A stretch of 36,900 bases of DNA, taken from positions 1-36,900 of the forward strand of contig WLJH01000032.1 in assembly GCA_009701885.1 (NCBI GenBank). The letters are read 5' to 3'. The notes under the pieces were generated by a model that was not told the origin of the DNA, made no database searches, and worked only from the letters and a program-made list of their open reading frames with translations. Numbering within the stretch: the stretch's first letter is position 1; every line of letters begins with the position of its first letter. Of the stretch, positions 30,712 to 36,900 are shown one piece after another. Source of the DNA: Actinomycetota bacterium. GTDB lineage: Bacteria > Actinomycetota > Actinomycetes > Propionibacteriales > Nocardioidaceae. The position numbers and the translations under genes are program-made.

Positions 30712-33700
30712 GCGGTGGCTCCTCGGGACGGGGTCGTCGGTCGTCCCGCCATCTCTACCACCTCCTGCACCAGGTCGAGACCGGCCGTGCCGTGGGTGAT
30801 CCACAGGACGCTGCGTCCCGGGTCGCCGAGCACCTCCTCGGCCAGGTCCTGCGCGGTCGCCTCGTCCAGGTGCGCGGTCGGCTCGTCGAGCACCAGCACC
30901 GGCTGGTCGGCGAGCAGCGAGCGGGCGATCGCGATCCGCGCGCGCTCGCCCCCGGAGACGCCGTCGTGCCCCTCGCCGAGCCAGGTCCCGAGCCCCTCGG
31001 GCAGCTGGTCGAGCCACTCCCCCAGGCACGCACGCCGCAACGCCGCCTCGACCTCGTGGTCGGCGGCCTCGGGGCGCGCGAGCCGCACGTTCTCGACGAG
31101 CGTCGTCGCGAACAGGTGCGGGTCGTCGTCGACCAGCCCGACCCGACGGCGTACGTCGTCGGCCGCGAGCGCCGGCAGCGGCACCCCGCCCAGGGCGACC
31201 GTGCCCGCCCGCGCCTCCAGGAACCGCAGCAGCAGCGCGGCGACCGTGCTCTTGCCGCAGCCGCTGGGCCCGACGAGCGCGACCCGGTCGCCCTCCTCTA
31301 GCCGCAGGTCCAGCCCCTCGAACGCGGGTGCCGCCCCCCAACCGGCACCCACGTCGTCCAGCGCCACGGCGCTCCCCGCTGTGGCGGACGGTCGCACCGG
31401 CTCCGCGGGGTCGGCCGGCCCCGCTGCGCCGGCGAGCAGCGCGTCGACCCGAGCCGCGGCCGCGGCCGTGCGGGCCGAGAGCGCCCCGGCGTCCGCGAGC
31501 GGCAGCACCACGTCCGCCAGCGCGAGCGGCACCAGCAGGAGCAGCGCGAGCACCGGGGCGCCCACCGCACCCGGCCCGACCAGTGCGGCCACGGCGACGA
31601 CGCCGAGGCCCGTGGCGGCGAGCACCAGCGCCCGTGCCGCACCCAGCCACCGGGCCGAGCGCCGCGACGAGGCGCCGAGCGCGTCGGAGGTCTCCCCCAC
31701 CCCCGCGACGGCCCGGTCGACGGCCTGCCACGTGGTCAGCTCCTCGGCCAGCCGGGTCGTGGCGACGACGCGCTCGGCCAGCCGCGCGCGCAGCGCGACC
31801 TGCTCGCGCTCGGCACGGGCGGCACCCACCCGCGCGAGGAGGTACGCCGCAGCCCCGCCGAGCCCCACGAGCGCGACGCCGAGCCCGGCCGGGGCCGCCC
31901 ACGCGGTCGTGACCGCGGCCGCGACCGCGAGGACGGCCGCCGCGGTCCGGACCGGCATCCGCACCCGCAGCTCCCGGTCCAGCCCGGCGTCCACGTCGTC
32001 CACGAGCGCGGTGAGCAGGTCGCCGCGGCGACGGTCCAGTCGTCCGGGGACGAGCGGCACCAGCGCGTCGTAGACCGCCACCCGCCGACTCGCCAGCAGC
32101 CGCAGGACCGTGTCGTGGGATCGCAGCCGCTCGGCGTACCGGAGCACCGGGCGCGCGAGCCCGAAGGTCCGCACCCCCACGATCGCCACCATCAGCGTCA
32201 GCACCGGCGGGTGCGTGGAGGACTGCACGATCAGCCAGCCGGCCGTCGCGGTCAGCGCCACCCCCGACAGGCTGGCCAGGGTGCCGAGGAGGGTCGCCAG
32301 GGCCAGGCCGCGGCCGGTGGTGGTGGCCGGGGTGGAACCGCCGGCCCCCTCGGCCACGTCAGAGCGTCGGGACTCGGGTCGAGGTGCGGGTCGAGGCCCC
32401 ACGACGCGCTCCCTCGCGTCCTGGGCCACACGACCCGCACCTCGCGCCGGCAGCCGCAGCTCCCGGTCCGCGACGGCCACGACGGCGGGGTCGTGGGCGA
32501 CCACGACGACCCCCCGTGTGCGGCCGAGCTCGGCGATGGTGTCGGTGAGGACCCGGGTGGTGACCGGGTCCAGGTGGGCGGTCGGCTCGTCGAGCAGCAC
32601 CCACGGCCGGTCGGAGACGACCGCGCGGGCCATCGCCAGCCGGGCCCGCTCGCCGGCGGAGAACCGTGCCGCGTCCTCGCCGACGGGGGTGTCCAGGCCC
32701 TCGGGCAGCGCCCGGACCCGCTCGGCCAGCGCGACCTGCTCCAGCGCCGCCCAGAGCCGCGCCTCGCTGGCGTGCGGGTCCGCGAGGCGCAGGTTGTCCG
32801 CGACCGTCCCCTCCACGAACCCCGGCCGCTGGGGCAGCCAGGCGACGTCCGCTGCGGGCGGCACCTCGACCTCCCCCGACGTGGGCTCGAGCAGACCGGC
32901 GAGCACGGCGAGCAGGGTCGACTTGCCGCAGCCGCTGGGGCCGGTGAGGGCCGTGACGCCGGTCGGCTCGATGGTGAGGCTCAGGGCGTCCAGGACGGGG
33001 GTGGTGCGGCCGGGGCGGACGACGGTCAGGTCGTGGGCGGTGAGCGCGGCGCGTCTGGTCGAGGTCTCGTGGCTCGCTCCGCTCGCACCTGGAGCAGGGA
33101 GAGCCGGGGTCTCGACGACGGCTCGCTGGCGCTCGCCTGCTCGACCGCAGGGTCCGGTCCCGTCCAGGAGCGCGCTCACCTGCTCGACCACGGCGACGCC
33201 CTCGGCGGCGGCGTGGAACTCCGCGCCGACACGGCGCAGCGGCCAGTACGCCTCGGGGGCGAGCAGCAGCACGACCAGCGCGGTGCGCAGGTCCAGCCCA
33301 CCCTCGGCCAGCCGCAGGCCCACGACGACGGCGACCAGGGCGACCGAGATGGTCGCGACCAGCTCGAGCACGCCCGAGGACAGGAAGGCCACCCGCAGGG
33401 TCTGCAGGGTCGAGCGTCGGTAGGCATCGGTGACCTCGGCGATCCGGGCCGACTGCGCCCGCGCCCGCCGGAACGCCACCAGCGTGGGCAGACCCCGCAC
33501 GACGTCGAGGAAGTGCCCCGACAGCGACGACAGCGCGCGCCACTGCCGCTGGGCGTGGTCGCGCGTGGCGAGCCCGACCAGCGCGCCGAAGACCGGCACC
33601 AGTGGCAGCGTGCACACGACGACCAGCGCCGCGATCCAGTCCTGGCTGAGCATCGCCAGGACGGTCAGCCCGGGGAGCACCGCGGCGAGCACGAGGGCCG

Positions 33701-34100
33701 GCAGGTAGCGGGTCAGGTACGGCTCTAGCGCGGCCACCCCACGGGTCACCAGCACCGCGTCCGCGGACGAGTCACGTCCCGGTCGGGCCAGCACGGACGC
33801 GGTCAGCCGCCGTCGTACGTCGGAGCCGACCGCGGCCGCAGCCCGGGCCGCGGCCGCGTCGGAGACCCAGCCGACCAGCCCGCGGGCCGCCAGCAGGCCG
33901 GCGACCGCAGCAGCCCAGCCCGGTGAGAACCGACCCTCGACCGCCGCCACGACCAGCCCGGTCACCGCGAAGGCCTGCGCGACCACGAGCAGCGCGCCGA
34001 CCACCCCGGCGGCGACGACACCGACCAGCGCACCCCGCGCGGGGACGAGCATGCGGAGCAGGCGTGGGTCGGTCGGCCGCATGGAGCCCGCAGCGCTCAT
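30687..34100 (-). CDS. cydDC: Fused CydD-CydC ABC transporter for cytochrome bd assembly
   Basis: A 1137-aa fusion of the two halves of the thiol/haem-linked ABC exporter needed to assemble cytochrome bd. CydD: membrane domain about 20-310, Walker A GPSGCGKST at about 386, signature FSAGERARLAMARA, Walker B WVLLDEPTAHLDP. CydC: membrane domain about 580-855, Walker A GPSGCGKST at about 943, signature VSGGERARIAIARS, Walker B VLVLDEPTAHLDE, H-loop WITHG. ATG 34100 overlaps the cydB stop as ATGA; the frame stays open far upstream but that part is antisense to cydAB and not coding. Two linkers, about residues 319-348 and 552-575, are encoded by repeat elements. CydDC fusions are known from other actinobacteria. 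Confidence 0.93.
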   Translation of the reverse strand: MSAAGSMRPTDPRLLRMLVPARGALVGVVAAGVVGALLVVAQAFAVTGLVVAAVEGRFSPGWAAAVAGLLAARGLVGWVSDAAAARAAAAVGSDVRRRLTASVLARPGRDSSADAVLVTRGVAALEPYLTRYLPALVLAAVLPGLTVLAMLSQDWIAALVVVCTLPLVPVFGALVGLATRDHAQRQWRALSSLSGHFLDVVRGLPTLVAFRRARAQSARIAEVTDAYRRSTLQTLRVAFLSSGVLELVATISVALVAVVVGLRLAEGGLDLRTALVVLLLAPEAYWPLRRVGAEFHAAAEGVAVVEQVSALLDGTGPCGRAGERQRAVVETPALPAPGASGASHETSTRRAALTAHDLTVVRPGRTTPVLDALSLTIEPTGVTALTGPSGCGKSTLLAVLAGLLEPTSGEVEVPPAADVAWLPQRPGFVEGTVADNLRLADPHASEARLWAALEQVALAERVRALPEGLDTPVGEDAARFSAGERARLAMARAVVSDRPWVLLDEPTAHLDPVTTRVLTDTIAELGRTRGVVVVAHDPAVVAVADRELRLPARGAGRVAQDARERVVGPRPAPRPESRRSDVAEGAGGSTPATTTGRGLALATLLGTLASLSGVALTATAGWLIVQSSTHPPVLTLMVAIVGVRTFGLARPVLRYAERLRSHDTVLRLLASRRVAVYDALVPLVPGRLDRRRGDLLTALVDDVDAGLDRELRVRMPVRTAAAVLAVAAAVTTAWAAPAGLGVALVGLGGAAAYLLARVGAARAEREQVALRARLAERVVATTRLAEELTTWQAVDRAVAGVGETSDALGASSRRSARWLGAARALVLAATGLGVVAVAALVGPGAVGAPVLALLLLVPLALADVVLPLADAGALSARTAAAAARVDALLAGAAGPADPAEPVRPSATAGSAVALDDVGAGWGAAPAFEGLDLRLEEGDRVALVGPSGCGKSTVAALLLRFLEARAGTVALGGVPLPALAADDVRRRVGLVDDDPHLFATTLVENVRLARPEAADHEVEAALRRACLGEWLDQLPEGLGTWLGEGHDGVSGGERARIAIARSLLADQPVLVLDEPTAHLDEATAQDLAEEVLGDPGRSVLWITHGTAGLDLVQEVVEMAGRPTTPSRGATACPRAPIA
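32376..32444. repeat. Palindromic repeat (GACGCG-N6-CGCGTC core) inside cydDC
   Basis: One copy each of GGGTCGAGGTGC and GGGTCGAGGCCC (32376-32399) precede a core GACGCG-CTCCCT-CGCGTC (32403-32420). CGACCCGCACCTCG (32431-32444) is the exact complement of 32380-32393. Core and arms match the element at 25272-25416. It lies in frame in the linker between the CydD and CydC halves and codes an Arg/Pro-rich stretch. Confidence 0.85.
33057..33146. repeat. Two REP-like elements in the CydD linker
   Basis: One element begins GGTCTCGTGGCTCGCT at about 33063 and the other GGTCTCGACGACGGCTCGCT at 33108, ending CTGCTCGACC at 33146. Both share GGTCTCG, GGCTCGCT, GCTCGC and an ACC end. The second matches, in inverse orientation, the sequence at 36757-36781. 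They lie in frame between the membrane and ATPase domains of the CydD half and code a low-complexity stretch (ETPALPAPGASGASHETS). Confidence 0.7.
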
Positions 34101-35155
34101 CGGGCGGCGTCGGCGCGGCCGTCCGCGGGCCGGTCGCCGGGCCGGTCGCCGGCCAGCACGGGCTCGGGGATGTGGTGCACGGCGATCCGCTTGCGGAAGA
34201 CCCAGTAGGTCCACGCCTGGTAGGCCAGCACGACCGGGGTGAACACGACCGCCACGACGGTCATGATCTTCAGCGTGTAGGCAGTGGCGGCTGCGTTGGT
34301 CGTCGTCAGCGAGGTGCCGTCGGCGAGCGTGGTCGGCATGACGTCGGGGAAGAGCGCGACGAAGAGCCCCGCCACCGCGAGGGCGATCGTGACGAACGTG
34401 CCGAGGAAGGCCCAGCCCTCGCGGCCGGCACCGGCGGCGGCGACCCCCGCCAGCAGCGCGACTGCGGCGAGGACGAAGAGTAGGGCCGAGGCGATGGAGC
34501 CCGTGTCGAGCTGGGTCCAGGCGAGAAAGGCGACCGCCACGACCGCCGTGACCAGGCCCGAGCGGGTCGCCAGGACCCGCGCGTCGTGCCGGATCGGCCC
34601 GTCGGTCTTCAGCGCGACGAACATCGCGCCGTGGGTGACGAAGAGCGACAGTGTGGTCAGTCCGCCCAGGAGGGCGTAGGGGTTGAGCAGGGTCAGGAAG
34701 CCACCGGCGTACTCCAGGTCGGCGTCGATCGGCACGCCGCCGACGATGTTGCCGAAGGCCACGCCCCACAGCAGCGCCGGCACCAGCGAGCCCCAGAACA
34801 GCGCGCGGTCCCAGCGGGCGCGCCAGGTGGCGTCGTCGCGCTTGTGGCGGTACTCGATGGCCATCCCGCGCACGATCAGTGCGACCAGGATGAGCAGCAG
34901 CGGCAGGTAGAAGCCGCTGAAGAGCGTGGCGTACCACTCGGGGAACGCGGCGAAGGTCGCGCCGCCGGCCACCAGCACCCACACCTCGTTGCCGTCCCAG
35001 ACGGGGCCGATGGTGTTGAGCAGGACCCGGCGGCGACGCTCGTCGCGGCCGAGCACGGGCATGAGGATGCCGACCCCGAAGTCGAAGCCCTCGAGGGCGA
35101 AGTAGCCGATCCACAGGACGGCGATCAGGCAGAACCAGACGGTCGTGAGCTCCAT
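34097..35155 (-). CDS. cydB: Cytochrome bd ubiquinol/menaquinol oxidase subunit II
   Basis: A 352-aa integral membrane protein with about nine helices. The N-terminus MELTTVWFCLIAVLWIGYFALEGFDFGVGIL and the conserved GPVWDGNEVWVLVAGGATFAAFPEWYATLFSGFYLPL are diagnostic of CydB. It forms the oxidase with CydA and contains no haem-ligand set of its own that I can identify. The C-terminus is charged with GDRPGDRPADGRAD, encoded by a short duplicated gccggtcgcc-type sequence. ATG 35155 follows GAGGAG 7 nt upstream and lies 18 nt after the cydA stop; its stop overlaps the cydDC start. Confidence 0.96.
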   Translation of the reverse strand: MELTTVWFCLIAVLWIGYFALEGFDFGVGILMPVLGRDERRRRVLLNTIGPVWDGNEVWVLVAGGATFAAFPEWYATLFSGFYLPLLLILVALIVRGMAIEYRHKRDDATWRARWDRALFWGSLVPALLWGVAFGNIVGGVPIDADLEYAGGFLTLLNPYALLGGLTTLSLFVTHGAMFVALKTDGPIRHDARVLATRSGLVTAVVAVAFLAWTQLDTGSIASALLFVLAAVALLAGVAAAGAGREGWAFLGTFVTIALAVAGLFVALFPDVMPTTLADGTSLTTTNAAATAYTLKIMTVVAVVFTPVVLAYQAWTYWVFRKRIAVHHIPEPVLAGDRPGDRPADGRADAAR

Positions 35156-35173
35156 GGTGTTTCTCCTCAGCCC

Positions 35174-36628
35174 TCAGTACGCGAAGGCCAGCGGCCGGTC
35201 GGGGTCGTTGTCGTCGTCGCGCAGCACCGGCTCGACGTAGGGGTCCGCGCCCTTGGCGATGGCACCGAGCAGCAGCTTCAGCTCGACGACCGCCAGCACG
35301 CCGTACAGGGCGGTGAGGGTGAGCAGCGAGAGCAGCATCTCGGTGGCGCTGACCCCCGGCGAGACCGACTGCTCGGTCGTCATGAGGCCGAAGACCGCCC
35401 ACGGCTGGCGGCCGATCTCGGTGAAGATCCAGCCGAAGGAGTTGGCCAGCAACGGCATCAGCGGCAGGCCGACCGCCACCCAGGTCCAGCGCTGCGCGGT
35501 CGGCGCACGGCCGCGGCGGGTCGCCCACAGCACCGCCAGGCCGCCCGCCATGCCGGCGAAGCCCAGGCCCATCATGAAGCGGAAGGACCAGTAGGTCAGC
35601 GGGATGTACGGCGTGTAGTCGCCCGCGCTGTAGTAGCTCGCGCCGGGGTCCTGGCCGTACGTCGCGACGTACTGCTCGCGCAGCGGGTTGATGCCCTCCA
35701 CCTCGCCCTCGGGGTCGCCCGTGGCGAGGAAGGAGAGCAGGTTCGGGATCGTGACCGAGAACTTCTCCGTCTTCCCGTCCGGCGTCCCGATCGTGAACAC
35801 CGAGAACGCCGCCGGCTGCTCGGTCTCGTAGAGCGCCTCGGCCGCGGCCATCTTCATCGGCTGGACCTCGGTCATGATCTTGCCCTGCACGTCGCCGGAG
35901 ACCGTGACCGCGAGACCGGCGACCAGCAGCACCCAGGCACCCGAGCGGGCTGCCGTGCGGTACATCGGCCGGTCGGCGCTGCCCTCGGTCCCCTTCGCGC
36001 GGACCAGCTGCCACAGCGCCACGCCGACCACGAACGCGCCCCCGGTCATGTAGGCCGCCGCGATGACGTGCGGGAAGGTCACGAGCTGGACCTGATTGGT
36101 CATCACCGCGAGGAAGTCGGTCAGCTCCGCGCGCCCGGTCTCCGGGTTGTACTCGTAGCCGACCGGGTTCTGCATGAACGAGTTGGCGGCCAGGATGAAG
36201 TACGCCGAGAAGAGGGTCCCGAGGTGGACCAGCCACATGCAGCTCGCGTGCAGCAGTCGCGGCAGCCGGTCCCAGCCGAAGATCCACAGGCCGAGGAAGG
36301 TCGACTCCAGGAAGAAGGCGAGCAGTCCCTCGATCGCCAGCGGGGCGCCGAAGACGTCACCGACGAAGCGGGAGTAGTCCGACCAGTTCATCCCGAACTG
36401 GAACTCCTGCACGATCCCGGTCACCAGGCCGAGCGCGAAGTTGATGAGGAAGAGCTTCCCGAAGAACTTCGTCAGCCGCAGCCACTGCTCGTTCCCCGTC
36501 CGCAGCCACGCGGTCTGGTAGCCCGCGACCATCGCGGAGAGACCGATCGTGATCGGGACGAAGAGGAAGTGGTAGACGGTGGTGATGGCGAACTGCCAGC
36601 GGGCGATGTCGAGGGCGTCGAGGTCCAC
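35174..36628 (-). CDS. cydA: Cytochrome bd oxidase subunit I
   Basis: A 484-aa membrane protein carrying the three haems of the high-affinity quinol oxidase, which reduces O2 to water without proton pumping. H20 in TVYHFLFVP fits the b595 ligand; H187 in VTFPHVIAA and M352 in YWSFRFMMG fit the b558 ligands; E100 and E108 in AIEGLLAFFLEST fit the conserved acidic pair. GRQPWAVFGLM is diagnostic. The Q-loop (about 250-340) is short, as in the actinobacterial/Firmicute type. The start is GTG 36628 with a GAGGGTGG sequence upstream. It opens the operon cydA-cydB-cydDC-devR, with a DosR-type box about 80 nt upstream. Confidence 0.96.
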   Translation of the reverse strand: MDLDALDIARWQFAITTVYHFLFVPITIGLSAMVAGYQTAWLRTGNEQWLRLTKFFGKLFLINFALGLVTGIVQEFQFGMNWSDYSRFVGDVFGAPLAIEGLLAFFLESTFLGLWIFGWDRLPRLLHASCMWLVHLGTLFSAYFILAANSFMQNPVGYEYNPETGRAELTDFLAVMTNQVQLVTFPHVIAAAYMTGGAFVVGVALWQLVRAKGTEGSADRPMYRTAARSGAWVLLVAGLAVTVSGDVQGKIMTEVQPMKMAAAEALYETEQPAAFSVFTIGTPDGKTEKFSVTIPNLLSFLATGDPEGEVEGINPLREQYVATYGQDPGASYYSAGDYTPYIPLTYWSFRFMMGLGFAGMAGGLAVLWATRRGRAPTAQRWTWVAVGLPLMPLLANSFGWIFTEIGRQPWAVFGLMTTEQSVSPGVSATEMLLSLLTLTALYGVLAVVELKLLLGAIAKGADPYVEPVLRDDDNDPDRPLAFAY

Positions 36629-36708
36629 GCCCCCACCCTCGTGGGCGGCCCGGGGTCACCGGCACGGCCGGAGGTACCCGCCCCGACGGACCCTCGGACC
36701 GGGCCTGC

Positions 36709-36722
36709 GGGACCTAGGTCCC
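36709..36722 (-). promoter_or_regulatory. DosR/DevR-type box GGGAC-CTAG-GTCCC upstream of cydA
   Basis: A perfect 14-bp palindrome GGGACCTAGGTCCC with the half-sites and spacing of the DosR core lies 80 nt before the cydA GTG. A weaker GGTCCG-AG-GGTCCG pair follows at about 36687-36700 on the cydA side, and GGTACC at 36672-36677 could be part of the promoter. The DevR-type gene is the last gene of the same operon, so this would be an autoregulatory loop. Confidence 0.65.
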
Positions 36723-36756
36723 CCGGAGTTGACGGGGGCCTCCCGGCGCCCTCGAT

Positions 36757-36781
36757 GGTCGAGCAGCGAGCGCCAGCGAGC
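36757..36781. repeat. REP-like element next to the insertion sequence
   Basis: The 25-bp element begins GGTCGAGCAGCGAGCGCCAG and ends CGAGC. It equals, with one missing base, the inverse complement of part of the cydDC element at 33108-33146. The expected far end (a GAGACC arm) is missing and is replaced from about 36782 by the sequence bordering the transposase gene, as if the insertion sequence had cut it. Confidence 0.65.
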
Positions 36782-36900
36782 GATGCTTCTATGTCGTGTC
36801 AAGCGGCAGCGGGGGCGTGGGCCTGGAGGGTGCCTGGGGTCGCGCTGGTGAGAGTTCGGTGGAGTTGCCTTGTGATGTAGCGCTTGAGGCAGCGTCGGAT
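36782..36900 (-). mobile_element. 3' end of an IS110-family-like insertion sequence (truncated by window edge)
   Basis: From the REP border to the window end the sequence has lower GC and holds the end of a transposase reading frame plus about 17 nt of non-coding right end (TGACACGACATAGAAGCATC-like on the minus strand). Only one end is visible. There are no terminal inverted repeats or target duplication to see, which fits IS110 elements, where both are absent. Confidence 0.6.
36799..36900 (-). CDS. IS110-family transposase, last 33 residues
   Basis: The minus-strand frame enters from the right edge and stops with TGA at 36799-36801. It reads IRRCLKRYITRQLHRTLT followed by a Pro/Ala-rich end. 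The RCLKRY-I-x-R pattern close to the C-terminus is characteristic of IS110/IS116/IS902-type transposases, which have an N-terminal RuvC-like DEDD domain and act with a bridge RNA. The catalytic domains lie outside the window, so the family call rests on this short motif. Confidence 0.6.
   Translation of the reverse strand: MRRCLKRYITRQLHRTLTSATPGTLQAHAPAAA

Noticed and set aside
34101..36287. Upstream extension of the cydDC frame across cydB and cydA
   Set aside because: The frame is open by chance but the translation is an Arg/Gly/Asp-rich shadow of cydA and cydB. The real start is the ATG at 34100, overlapping the cydB stop.
36629..36730. Rex-binding site upstream of cydA
   Set aside because: No TTGTGAA-N4-TTCACAA-like sequence is present; the only clear palindrome is the GGGAC-N4-GTCCC type.

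Overview
The window is very GC-rich DNA from an actinobacterium, most likely Nocardioidaceae-like (Nocardioides or a close relative). This rests on the codon bias, a mycothiol-detoxification amidase (mca), a DevR/DevS-type hypoxia two-component system, a fused cydDC, and many genes whose start codon lies 6-8 nt after a TANNNT -10 hexamer, as expected for leaderless transcripts. The genus is inferred from style, not from a marker gene.

Layout. 1-3.6 kb: the C-terminal end of a membrane protein with a KDKGP repeat tail, thioredoxin, a small membrane protein, mca, a DUF4307 protein and greA. 3.7-8.4 kb (minus strand): an operon of an unrecognised 308-aa protein, cystathionine gamma-synthase, an AI-2E/PerM-family exporter and threonine dehydratase. 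The metB-greA-DUF4307-mca-small protein neighbourhood matches the order I recall from Mycobacterium tuberculosis (Rv1079-Rv1083). 8.6-16.2 kb: single genes for msrA, a secreted GH26 glycosidase with an unrecognised partner, an ABC1/UbiB-family kinase, DinB/DUF664, a PNPOx-like protein, DUF2695, a TauE/SafE permease and a cobalamin-binding-type protein without a signal peptide. 16.3-21.6 kb: a 1744-aa secreted protein with seven tandem DUF11/DUF7507-like repeats and an eighth split by a large insert. 21.7-25.2 kb: a VWA protein and its MoxR/ChlI-type AAA+ partner.

25.4-36.6 kb looks like a respiratory-stress island. It holds a tandem universal stress protein, a class III cyclase with a YchJ-like protein, a PNPOx-like protein overlapping a DevS/DosT-type kinase with two GAF domains and the conserved haem-ligand histidine, and a minus-strand operon cydA-cydB-cydDC(fused)-devR. 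The response regulator keeps the DosR recognition-helix residues. Perfect GGGAC-N4-GTCCC palindromes, the core of the DosR box, occur before the PNPOx-devS pair (27757-27770) and before cydA (36709-36722). The simplest reading is that a haem-based O2/NO/CO sensor activates its own kinase operon and the cytochrome bd operon, which in turn carries its regulator gene. This wiring is inferred.

Repeats form a second layer. One family has a GACGCG-N6-CGCGTC core with GGGTCGAGG-type 12-mer arms and is found between genes and inside the CydDC linker. A second, REP-like family occurs twice in another CydDC linker and once at the right edge, where it abuts the 3' end of what looks like an IS110-family transposase gene.
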